The translations under genes and the position numbers were made by a program. Under the pieces are notes generated by a model, which had not been told where the DNA came from, did not search any database, and saw only the letters and a program-made list of their open reading frames with translations. A stretch of DNA of 44,085 nt from a virus, in IMG/VR virus record IMGVR_UViG_3300048546_000406, positions 1 to 44,085 of that record. One strand, 5' to 3'. Below, piece after piece: positions 6,818 through 13,783 of this stretch; the stretch's first letter is position 1; each line of letters begins with the position of its first letter.

Positions 6818-7181
6818 CTTTTATTTAATAACCACAGTTGATATTACAAATCATCCAAGGACTTCAAGAGAAGACAAAATTTTATATGGACAAAAACAAA
6901 ACTTTCTCACAGTGATAAACACAATTGGACTTAGGGTAAACCCAACTATTAACTTTGATCCTTTTATAACTAAAAACGATGTATTTGGCGACAATAAAGC
7001 TTGGCAATTGAATTTTACTGTTGAATATGAAGACGCTTTAAATTTAGAAATGCTATGCAAAGATTTTATGCTGGTTCCTTTTGTGACCGAATTAAATGAA
7101 ACTGCGAATTTCGATCAGCCAATTTTTATTACAAAAGGAGAAAAAATTAATATTCTTTTTGGTATAGTTGATGATAAATAA
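6807..7181 (+). CDS. Unidentified beta-rich phage protein
   Basis: 124 residues starting MHTNFYLITTVDITNHP; an in-frame ATG four codons earlier (6795) is also available. The start lies inside the end of the sulfotransferase gene. Alternating hydrophobic residues, aromatic content and the lack of charged clusters suggest a beta structure. It has no signal peptide. It may be a virion accessory protein, but nothing specific is recognised. Confidence 0.65.
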   Translation: MHTNFYLITTVDITNHPRTSREDKILYGQKQNFLTVINTIGLRVNPTINFDPFITKNDVFGDNKAWQLNFTVEYEDALNLEMLCKDFMLVPFVTELNETANFDQPIFITKGEKINILFGIVDDK

Positions 7182-7243
7182 TACAGTGGTAGAACACTTA
7201 GGCATTTATTAGGTAACGAAAAGGCTATTTCCTGTCGTAAATA
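7175..7243 (+). promoter_or_regulatory. Two TAAATA late-type boxes before the holin-like gene
   Basis: GATAAATA (ending 7180) overlaps the stop of the previous gene, and GTAAATA (7238-7243) lies 14 bases before the ATG at 7258, with GGAG between. The 7182-7257 gap holds no gene. Confidence 0.45.
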
Positions 7244-7257
7244 TATTGGAGTAATGA

Positions 7258-7488
7258 ATGTCGACTAAATCAATCGAAAAAGAGAGCTTAGAAGCACACG
7301 TAGATTTGTGTGCATTACGCTACGAACAATTTGAAAAGCGTCTAAGCACTGTTGAAGATAAACTAGACGGCATTGCCGAACAAATGGCATCAGGACAACA
7401 AAGCCTTGTAAAAGTTATTATAGGAGCAGCAGGCACAATTGTAGCAGGTTTATTATCAACTATAGTTGTTATCGTTATGCAATTGTAA
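7258..7488 (+). CDS. Small coiled-coil/C-terminal TM protein, holin-like candidate
   Basis: 76 residues. Residues 1-45 are charged and helical with heptad character (YEQFEKRLSTVEDKLDGIAEQM), and residues 50-75 form one hydrophobic span (VIIGAAGTIVAGLLSTIVVIVM). This is the layout of XhlA-type hemolysin/holin-associated phage proteins: a cytoplasmic coiled coil anchored by a C-terminal helix. GGAG precedes the start. The lysin gene (31057) is far away, so holin function is a suggestion only. The next gene begins two bases after its stop. Confidence 0.6.
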   Translation: MSTKSIEKESLEAHVDLCALRYEQFEKRLSTVEDKLDGIAEQMASGQQSLVKVIIGAAGTIVAGLLSTIVVIVMQL

Positions 7489-7489
7489 A

Positions 7490-7750
7490 ATGTTAATTAG
7501 AGAACTTTTTGAAAGACAGGTATTCGCCAAAAGAGGAAATAAGGTAGTAAGAAAATACCGATGTACCTCCGGTCCAAGAAAAGGTAGAACAGTTACAAAT
7601 GTAGCCCAATGTTTTGCTCCACCAGACGTAAAGAAAAGACTTAGGTTAGCAATAACCAAAGCAAGAATGGGAAGCAAAATGACTCGTAAAGCAAAACGTA
7701 CAAAAAAGACTAATGCAGCGAGTATCAGAGTAAAGGCAATGAATAGATGA
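7490..7750 (+). CDS. Very basic small protein, likely nucleic-acid binding
   Basis: 86 residues from the ATG at 7490. Very rich in Lys and Arg (for example RKYRCTSGPRKGRTV and KMTRKAKRTKKTN), with two cysteines (C24 and C41) but no complete zinc-finger pattern. The predicted charge is strongly positive, which suits DNA or RNA binding or packaging. Its stop overlaps the next start (ATGA). Similar basic proteins occur in T4-like marine phages, but I do not recognise a named family. Confidence 0.7.
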   Translation: MLIRELFERQVFAKRGNKVVRKYRCTSGPRKGRTVTNVAQCFAPPDVKKRLRLAITKARMGSKMTRKAKRTKKTNAASIRVKAMNR

Positions 7751-8013
7751 AAATCACTGATTTACAAAAACTAGATGAGGCACCAATGGTAGATCCGGTT
7801 AAGCAAGCACAAGATGCATTGCAACAGGCAAAAGACGGTGTAGTTTCTATTCAAGACCAAATGCGTCAACTTACCTTACAAAAAAAATCAGCAGACGAAC
7901 AAGTTAGAGCAGCGACTCTAGCTGTTGCCGCTGCAAGAAAATCAAAAGCGCAACAAGCGCAACAACCAGATACGATGGGTGCTGCTAATACAACTGGTAG
8001 CACAGCAGTCTAA
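7747..8013 (+). CDS. Alanine/glutamine-rich coiled-coil protein
   Basis: 88 residues forming one long predicted coiled coil (residues 15-70, for example AQDALQQAKDGVVSIQDQM), with a low-complexity tail of Gln, Ala and Thr. Coupled by ATGA overlap to the basic protein before it and to the gene after it (stop and start share a base at 8013). Could be a scaffold or tail-associated rod; unproven. Confidence 0.65.
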   Translation: MKITDLQKLDEAPMVDPVKQAQDALQQAKDGVVSIQDQMRQLTLQKKSADEQVRAATLAVAAARKSKAQQAQQPDTMGAANTTGSTAV

Positions 8014-8222
8014 TGAATTTTAAACAAATCACTAATGAACTTAGAGTACAAATTTCTTTAGAGGAAAAGAAATTACTTGCAAAAATGGAAACATTATGTG
8101 ATTACGAAGAATTTACAGAAAGACAGCAATATGTTCTTGACAATTTGATAAGAAAAGATATAATTAAAAAAGTCTTATATCAAGGAAAGCAGTATCTGGT
8201 TAATAATGCAGCATCTAATTAA
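8013..8222 (+). CDS. Small charged phage protein of unknown function
   Basis: 69 residues, helical, mixed charge (MNFKQITNELRVQISLEEKK), with a C-terminal basic segment (IRKDIIKKVLYQGKQYLV). The layout resembles a compact winged-helix-like unit, but no signature confirms that. Part of a tightly packed run of small genes; its end overlaps the next start. Confidence 0.6.
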   Translation: MNFKQITNELRVQISLEEKKLLAKMETLCDYEEFTERQQYVLDNLIRKDIIKKVLYQGKQYLVNNAASN

Positions 8223-8619
8223 TGAATTAAAAACTCTCATTTCTTGTGGAGTGAAGAAACATCCTTTGCCTGTAAAGGTAGGTAACTCTATACGCATTGG
8301 ACCTGTTGTTATACGCCAACTAAAAGACAAAAGCTTTATTTTATTTGATAGTAAAAAACAAGAACAAATAGGATCAGTTTATAGTAAGCATAGTGCTCTT
8401 GCAATAGCAAAATTATATAATGAAAATGAAAAGATAAATTACATCCTAGTTTTAGATCAAAAAATACAAAAACACGAATTAGATGCAAGATTTTATCAAC
8501 ATACAATAGATAAAACTAAAGATGACCACAAAAAAGATGTGCTAGATATTAGATTAAGTGTTGCATACGACGAACTACGTGCAATTAATAATAAATTAGA
8601 ACAAATAATCTTTTACTAG
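8206..8619 (+). CDS. Unidentified small phage protein
   Basis: 137 residues. The N-terminal half appears beta-rich (VKVGNSIRIGPVVIRQLKDK), and the C-terminal half forms a charged coiled coil (DQKIQKHELDARFYQH...). No membrane span or known domain. The start overlaps the preceding gene by 17 bases. Low GC and many Lys/Asn/Ile codons are in line with neighbouring small phage genes. Confidence 0.6.
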   Translation: MQHLINELKTLISCGVKKHPLPVKVGNSIRIGPVVIRQLKDKSFILFDSKKQEQIGSVYSKHSALAIAKLYNENEKINYILVLDQKIQKHELDARFYQHTIDKTKDDHKKDVLDIRLSVAYDELRAINNKLEQIIFY

Positions 8620-8622
8620 AGA

Positions 8623-8628
8623 TAAATA
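8623..8628 (+). promoter_or_regulatory. TAAATA late-type promoter core
   Basis: GATAAATAC, 26 bases before the ATG at 8654; a weak AGGAAA Shine-Dalgarno follows at 8642. Confidence 0.5.
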
Positions 8629-8653
8629 CTTTTAATAACATAGGAAATCACCA

Positions 8654-9838
8654 ATGAATATTTCAGAGTTCGCTAAACCAGTAACAGCAAAAAAATTAAA
8701 CGAAAGCCTTGCAAAACGTTTCGGAAAACGCATTGCATTAGAATCTTTTACACTAGCACAATTACATAATGCTCGTAACAAACTTAGAACAAGACTAAGT
8801 CAAATCGAAATGAACGAAAGTTTTAGTAATGTAGTTGAAAGCGATGAGTATCAAAAATCTAAATTATTTTTAGATGTGTTAAATGCTGAAATTAGTGAAC
8901 GTGGTGACATTGATGATGATATGCTAGAAGGTGCAAAGCCAGATTTCCTTGATTTGGATAAAGATGGCGACAAAAAAGAGCCAATGAAAAAAGCAGCCAA
9001 AGACAAAAAGTCTAAAGGTATCAAAGCAATGGTCGATGCTGGTAACAAAAAAGCAGATGCAGAAGCAAAAGAATCTGTTGTACGTGAAGGTGCAGAAGAC
9101 CAAGCAGAGATTGTTATGGCAGCTAAGGATATGGTTGACAGAGTAACAGGTTGGATGGAAGATACAGCAGAAATGAAAACAGAATCAATGTTGGATCTTG
9201 CTGATGCTGTTAGAGACGAAATGGGCGTAGATCAAAGTAACCAGTATGTTGAAACAATCAAAGCAAGCTTGGACGAACTTTATGCTTCATTAGAGTCAAC
9301 TAGAGGCGCACTGAGTAGTGGTGTTATGATGTTGACAGGCGAAGGTGAAATGCAGCCTCCAATGGGCGGCGACGATATGGCTGCAGGCTTAGAGCCAACC
9401 GTTGATATGGATGATGCAGCAGGTGTTGTGCCACCCGCAGATGATGATTTTGCAGCAGCACCAGCAGCAGCAGGCGGCGAAGAACCAGCAGGCAGAGAGA
9501 CACGTGAAAGTGTTGAACTAGACGAGTTTGGTGGAATGGACAGCAACGATCCTGCAGATCTAAATTTACAAAAAAGTATTCAAAATAAGTTTGGTTCAGG
9601 ACCAAAACAAAATATCAAAGGTAAACAATATTGGACATTTGATAAAGATGGAAACAAAGTTCCTGCAGAATTTATGCTAGATGATCCGGCTGTAAAAATG
9701 ATGATTGATGCAGGTGTATTGAAATTAAATCCACAAGCACTTGCAAAATTAAAAGCTATGAGAGGCGATCGTAGAGCAGCACCGAGTGAAAGTGTTGACT
9801 CACGTAAACTAGCACGTACACTTTCAAAAAAAAAGTAA
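8654..9838 (+). CDS. Acidic phage structural-type protein with EF-hand-like loop; ends at an A9 slippery run
   Basis: 394 residues. An N-terminal helical domain (MNISEFAKPVTAKK...) is followed by DLDKDGDKKEP (about residues 97-107), a DxDxDG calcium-loop-like motif common in T4-like marine phage proteins. A Lys/Ala-rich segment, a long helical region and an Ala/Pro/Asp linker (residues 230-275) come next, then a compact C-terminal domain. The order suggests a modular virion or scaffold protein, but no name is justified. The frame ends SKKK-stop on nine consecutive A residues (9826-9834); a -1 shift there would add the 98 or so residues of the next entry. Late-type promoter upstream. Confidence 0.7.
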   Translation: MNISEFAKPVTAKKLNESLAKRFGKRIALESFTLAQLHNARNKLRTRLSQIEMNESFSNVVESDEYQKSKLFLDVLNAEISERGDIDDDMLEGAKPDFLDLDKDGDKKEPMKKAAKDKKSKGIKAMVDAGNKKADAEAKESVVREGAEDQAEIVMAAKDMVDRVTGWMEDTAEMKTESMLDLADAVRDEMGVDQSNQYVETIKASLDELYASLESTRGALSSGVMMLTGEGEMQPPMGGDDMAAGLEPTVDMDDAAGVVPPADDDFAAAPAAAGGEEPAGRETRESVELDEFGGMDSNDPADLNLQKSIQNKFGSGPKQNIKGKQYWTFDKDGNKVPAEFMLDDPAVKMMIDAGVLKLNPQALAKLKAMRGDRRAAPSESVDSRKLARTLSKKK

Positions 9839-10131
9839 CTGAAGAAGTAAACAGCGACAATCTTTATCGATTACTTCGACTATTGAAGTCAGAAGGTGTC
9901 CAGTCTATTTCATTTGAAGATTTAGACAAAATGATGGACAACAATGAAGTTCCACAGTTTAACTATGAAACATTTGATGCAGCTTACCAAGCAGACGAAA
10001 GAATCAAAGGACTAATTGGACACTACACACAGGAAGAAGTAAGTTTCGTTGACAAAGCACCAAAAGGCGGTGCTGATGGAGACAGTGTAGGAAAAATGGC
10101 AAAACGAGCCGTTGACTTATCCGATCTTTAA
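9826..10131 (+). CDS. Probable -1 frameshift extension of the 8654 protein
   Basis: After a -1 shift within the A9 run the reading continues KKKVTEEVNSDNLYRLLRLLKSEGVQ and on to SKMAKRAVDLSDL-type residues at 10131. The frame is open from the slippery site, and the first alternative start is a TTG at 9883 with no Shine-Dalgarno in front of it. Translation as a separate gene is therefore unlikely. The extension is acidic with a helical start and looks like a natural end of the upstream protein. Either programmed frameshifting makes two forms, or the homopolymer is miscounted by one base in this sequence; both predict a longer fused product. Confidence 0.6.
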   Translation, partial: KKKVTEEVNSDNLYRLLRLLKSEGVQSISFEDLDKMMDNNEVPQFNYETFDAAYQADERIKGLIGHYTQEEVSFVDKAPKGGADGDSVGKMAKRAVDLSDL

Positions 10132-10145
10132 TGTTATCATAACGT

Positions 10146-10829
10146 ATGACATTAATCAAACCTAAGTATACATACGAAAAATTAAAACGTGTAGAAGTAA
10201 ATGGCAAACGCCGTTACGCTGCACCAGGTGGTGCACCAGTAGCAAGCGTAACTACTATTCTTAGCGGTACCAAAGATATGAGTCATCTTATTGCGTGGAA
10301 AAAACGTGTAGGTGAACAAAAAGCACAAGAGATTGTAACCGAAGCCAGCGGCGTAGGCACACGTATGCACAAGTATCTTGAAGACTATGTTGACAACGGC
10401 GTGTGGACAGAAAGTGCAGGTAGTAATCCTTATGCACAACAAGCATATCAAATGGCTTGTGTCATACGTGATGAAGCAATGGTACACGTAGATGAGATAT
10501 GGGGAAGCGAAGTACCCCTTTATGTTCCTAACATTTATGCAGGTACTACTGACTTGGTAGGACAATACAAAGGCAATCCTTGTATTATGGATTTTAAGCA
10601 AACCAATAAACCCAAAAAGCCTGAATGGGTAGAGGATTATTATTTACAGCTTACAGCATATGCATTAGGGCACAACGAAGTACACGGCACAGACATACGT
10701 GAAGGACACATTTTTATGTGCAGTAGAGGCTTGGAGTATCAGCAGTTTGATTTGTGGCCAGACGAGTTCGCAGAGTGGGAACAAGAGTGGTGGAATAGAT
10801 GCAGGCAGTATTATGAAAAACACGGATGA
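10146..10829 (+). CDS. PD-(D/E)XK exonuclease (RecB/MGME1-like)
   Basis: 227 residues. GVGTRMHKYLE (69-79) matches the GxxxHxxxE motif of RecB-family nucleases. AGTTDLVG supplies Asp136, IMDFKQTNK supplies the D149-x-K151 catalytic pair, and QLTAYA (168-173) is the trailing QxxxY motif. Together these are the RecB/Cas4/MGME1-type metal-dependent exonuclease core, acting on DNA ends, likely single-stranded, in replication or recombination. A single small domain with no helicase. The homing endonuclease gene begins inside its last six codons. Confidence 0.8.
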   Translation: MTLIKPKYTYEKLKRVEVNGKRRYAAPGGAPVASVTTILSGTKDMSHLIAWKKRVGEQKAQEIVTEASGVGTRMHKYLEDYVDNGVWTESAGSNPYAQQAYQMACVIRDEAMVHVDEIWGSEVPLYVPNIYAGTTDLVGQYKGNPCIMDFKQTNKPKKPEWVEDYYLQLTAYALGHNEVHGTDIREGHIFMCSRGLEYQQFDLWPDEFAEWEQEWWNRCRQYYEKHG

Positions 10830-11697
10830 CGGCTTTGTTTACATTTGGTATGATGCAAAAAACAAAATGTATTACATAGGAAAGCATCAAGGCAGTCCAG
10901 ACAATAGTTATACTCATTCATCTACGTTGATGGAGAGTTTTACAAAGGATAACATTCCTCAAGGATTTAGACGTAGAATTATTTTTACAGGCACTAAAGA
11001 AGAAATAGCATTTGTAGAGCACACATATCTAAAGAACAGGAAAAAAAGATGTTGGAATAGATATTACAATGTTGGAATAGGCGATCCAAGATACATAGAT
11101 CAATCAGGACCTAATAATCATATGTATGGCAGAAAATTGACAGAGGAACAAAGAGAAGCTAAACGTCAATGGATGAAAAACGAGTGGGCTACACGTAGGA
11201 AAGGCTGGAAGCCTACAGCTGAAATGAACAAAAGACAAAGCGAAACAAAAAAACGTATGTTTGCAAGCGGCGAATTAGTTCCACATTTGCTAGGTAAAAA
11301 GCAACCAAAAGAAACTATTGAAAAAATAGTGGCGTCACGTGCAAAATTAAATGGCGGTCTTGGGTTCCGTCATAGCGAAGAAACTAAAGCAAATTACAGC
11401 AAAAATCGTAGCGGATTTGGTAATGCTAATTACAAGCACGGGTTGACTGGTGATCCAATACACAGAGCTAAACAGCGAAGAGAGCGTATGAAAGATCCTG
11501 TTTTAAGAGCGAAATATAATAAGGAACACCGTGACTATATGAACAAAAGGAAGGGTTGGACAGATGAAAGATTAAAACAATTACTTGACTTTTATCACGC
11601 AAATCTATCTAATAATGAGATAGCTGAAAGGATGGGCATTACTAGGCAAGCGGTAGTTGCACAGTTGAAGAATCAGTTTAACTTAATCAACGGCTAA
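10813..11697 (+). CDS. GIY-YIG homing endonuclease with NUMOD3 repeats and C-terminal HTH
   Basis: 294 residues from the ATG at 10813. GFVYIWYDAKNKMYYIGKH (residues 6-24) is the GIY-YIG module with VYI and YIG strands, and Arg50-51 and Glu65 fit the catalytic Arg and Glu positions. NUMOD3 DNA-binding repeats follow (GRKLTEEQREAKRQ and LGKKQPKETIEKI), then a basic linker and a C-terminal helix-turn-helix (NNEIAERMGITRQAV). It is free-standing: no intron is evident in the exonuclease or tail spike genes beside it. Its start is embedded in the end of the exonuclease gene (17-base overlap). Such genes spread by cleaving the matching locus in a competing phage. Confidence 0.85.
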   Translation: MKNTDDGFVYIWYDAKNKMYYIGKHQGSPDNSYTHSSTLMESFTKDNIPQGFRRRIIFTGTKEEIAFVEHTYLKNRKKRCWNRYYNVGIGDPRYIDQSGPNNHMYGRKLTEEQREAKRQWMKNEWATRRKGWKPTAEMNKRQSETKKRMFASGELVPHLLGKKQPKETIEKIVASRAKLNGGLGFRHSEETKANYSKNRSGFGNANYKHGLTGDPIHRAKQRRERMKDPVLRAKYNKEHRDYMNKRKGWTDERLKQLLDFYHANLSNNEIAERMGITRQAVVAQLKNQFNLING

Positions 11698-11700
11698 ATA
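11695..11700 (+). promoter_or_regulatory. TAAATA late-type promoter core
   Basis: GGCTAAATAC overlaps the stop of the homing endonuclease gene and lies 24 bases before the tail spike ATG; CAGGAG follows as ribosome binding site. Confidence 0.55.
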
Positions 11701-11724
11701 CTAACAATAATTCAGGAGTTAAGA

Positions 11725-13335
11725 ATGGCCGTTGTACAGATTTCAAGGATACAAAATCGTAGAGGTAAAGCTAGGGTATCGGGTGTGCCGCAACTTTCAA
11801 GTGGTGAACTAGGATGGGCAGTTGATCTACAAAAACTTTATATAGGTAATGGTAGTGTAAGTGAAGGTGCTCCTGCTACAGGTAACACAGAAATACTTAC
11901 ATTAAAAAGCAACATTCTTGATCTAGTAGGACAATACACATATAGAACTAATGACAATGTGCAGACGGGTGCTACTGGTGCAACTCCTATTCAGCGTTCT
12001 ATTGCACAAAAACTAGATGATATTGTAAGTGTCACAGACTTTGGTGCAACAGGCGATGGCTCAGATCAAACAGCAGCATTACAAAGAGCAGTTGATCAAT
12101 TGTTTTTATCACCTATAGGCGGTGCTAATAAAAATATTACATTGCGTATACCGGCAGGCGAATATCAAGTTACTAGTTCAATCTTTATTCCTCCATTTGC
12201 AAACATTGTCGGCGATGGTATAGGTAAAACATTGATTACCTGCACAGGTGCTAATGCATTCTATACCAAAAATGGTGAAAGTGTTGGTAGTGGTAATTAT
12301 GCAGATGACAGCACAAACGACAGTACAAATCAACCAAGATACATCACTTTACGTGATATGACAATAACTCATAGTAGTTACGGTGGAACTGTTATATTAC
12401 AAAATTGTAGAGATAGTCTATTTACTAATTTGAGAATTGTTGGACAATGGAGTTTTGGAGACAGTGCTGATGTTGATTATGGCGCTTTTAAATTACGTAG
12501 TGGAAGTATAGGTTCATTAGACTCTAATCAAAACATTTTTAAAAACGTAAACGTTGAAAATATGGCCTACGCATATTTGTCAGATGACGATACTAGTTAT
12601 AATCAATTTGATGGTGGAAGAATTGAAACTTGTGGTTATGGTTTTAAATTTGGTATTGATAGCATTATTGGTGCAGCAGGTCAGCAGACAGGTCCGCAAT
12701 ACAATACTCTAGAAAATATGCTTTTTAATAATATAGATGCTCAGGCTATTATTATTGACAACGGCAAATACAACACATCGAGAAATAACAAATTTAATTT
12801 TGTGGGCACTGATGGAGCAAATAGCCAAAATGCAACCGATAGTGTAATTAGATTTGGAAAAGATGGCAACGTTAGCACTGGTGACTTTTTTCAACGTACA
12901 GCAGATTTAACAGTTGATCCTTTACTGAACACAGCACTTTATCCACCCGAAGTTGAAGGACCAAATAAAGTTGAATTAAGTTTTCCTGTAAGTACAAGTA
13001 TTTTAGGTAAACTTGATTATGAATATTTTATGGGCTTACCTGCACCAGTGGATAAAGGTGTCATCCTTGTAGAATATAGATATACTGCAAACAACACTCC
13101 GGGTCCAGTTGCAAGAAGAGGCACTTGGCGTTTTGAATGGAATAAGTCATTAAGCACTAGCACCGTTGACTTTGGAGATGATTTCACCTTTACTGGTAAT
13201 AGTACATTATTAAATGCTTTAGAATTTAGAGCAAATTTATCTGCAAACAAAATTTTGATTGAAGTTAAAAATCTAACACTAGACGAAGGTGTTGGCTCAG
13301 ACGACTTTACATTTACTAGCACTTATATGTTTTAA
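11725..13335 (+). CDS. Tail spike/fibre with right-handed beta-helix (pectate-lyase superfamily)
   Basis: 536 residues. The N-terminus (MAVVQISRIQNRRGKARVSG, LSSGELGWAVDLQKLYIGNG) is the attachment module seen on many phage tail fibres. SVTDFGATGDGSDQTAALQRA (102-122) is the canonical entry to a pectate-lyase-type beta-helix, followed by repeated short rungs (NIVGDGIGKTLI, ITLRDMTITHSS, NIFKNVNVENM). The C-terminal 100 residues form a separate beta domain. It probably recognises or degrades a host surface polysaccharide. A late-type promoter and a good Shine-Dalgarno suit a virion protein. Confidence 0.85.
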   Translation: MAVVQISRIQNRRGKARVSGVPQLSSGELGWAVDLQKLYIGNGSVSEGAPATGNTEILTLKSNILDLVGQYTYRTNDNVQTGATGATPIQRSIAQKLDDIVSVTDFGATGDGSDQTAALQRAVDQLFLSPIGGANKNITLRIPAGEYQVTSSIFIPPFANIVGDGIGKTLITCTGANAFYTKNGESVGSGNYADDSTNDSTNQPRYITLRDMTITHSSYGGTVILQNCRDSLFTNLRIVGQWSFGDSADVDYGAFKLRSGSIGSLDSNQNIFKNVNVENMAYAYLSDDDTSYNQFDGGRIETCGYGFKFGIDSIIGAAGQQTGPQYNTLENMLFNNIDAQAIIIDNGKYNTSRNNKFNFVGTDGANSQNATDSVIRFGKDGNVSTGDFFQRTADLTVDPLLNTALYPPEVEGPNKVELSFPVSTSILGKLDYEYFMGLPAPVDKGVILVEYRYTANNTPGPVARRGTWRFEWNKSLSTSTVDFGDDFTFTGNSTLLNALEFRANLSANKILIEVKNLTLDEGVGSDDFTFTSTYMF

Positions 13336-13336
13336 T

Positions 13337-13762
13337 ATGTTTCCATTAGATTATTACAAGAGAATAACCGTTTGGAAAAAATTAAGAAATACTGTAGAAA
13401 CTAGTGCAGATCCATTTAAACTTCTGTTTGATTTTTGGAATAACATTCCTACAAATGCAATTAGTACAGATCCATATGATGAAACAACTTGGCCCGATCC
13501 TTGGGAAATGATTCAACAAAATGATTATTGTGAATTTAAAAAATTACTTGCAATTTTTTACACATTACAATTAACAGACCGTTTTTCTGAGGCCAATTTT
13601 AAGATAAACATAACACTAGACAGAGATAAAAGTAGGTATTTGTATCTACTTTCAGTTGACAATATAACAATTGGAATTTATAATAATGGTAGTGTTGGAT
13701 TTTATAGGCAAAATAAATTGGTTTCAGAAGTTCAATATTCTAAACTGCCTCAGTATAATTAA
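13337..13762 (+). CDS. Unidentified protein following the tail spike
   Basis: 141 residues from the ATG at 13337, right after the tail spike stop. Rich in aromatics (DYYKRITVWKK, FDFWNNIP, PWEMIQQNDY), with a beta-rich C-terminal half (SRYLYLLSVDNITIGIYNNG). No signal or membrane segment. The position suggests a tail-fibre chaperone or accessory protein, but there is no sequence signature for that. Confidence 0.65.
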   Translation: MFPLDYYKRITVWKKLRNTVETSADPFKLLFDFWNNIPTNAISTDPYDETTWPDPWEMIQQNDYCEFKKLLAIFYTLQLTDRFSEANFKINITLDRDKSRYLYLLSVDNITIGIYNNGSVGFYRQNKLVSEVQYSKLPQYN

Positions 13763-13783
13763 TTTAAAGTAACAGGAGATAAT

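Noticed and set aside
8654-9838. Possible prohead scaffold or calcium-binding enzyme
   Set aside because: The DxDxDG loop and acidic linkers are suggestive, but nothing specific supports a named T4 head protein.
10699-10812. Longer N-terminus for the homing endonuclease
   Set aside because: It would extend deep into the exonuclease gene, with non-homologous sequence; the ATG at 10813 begins right before the GIY-YIG motif.
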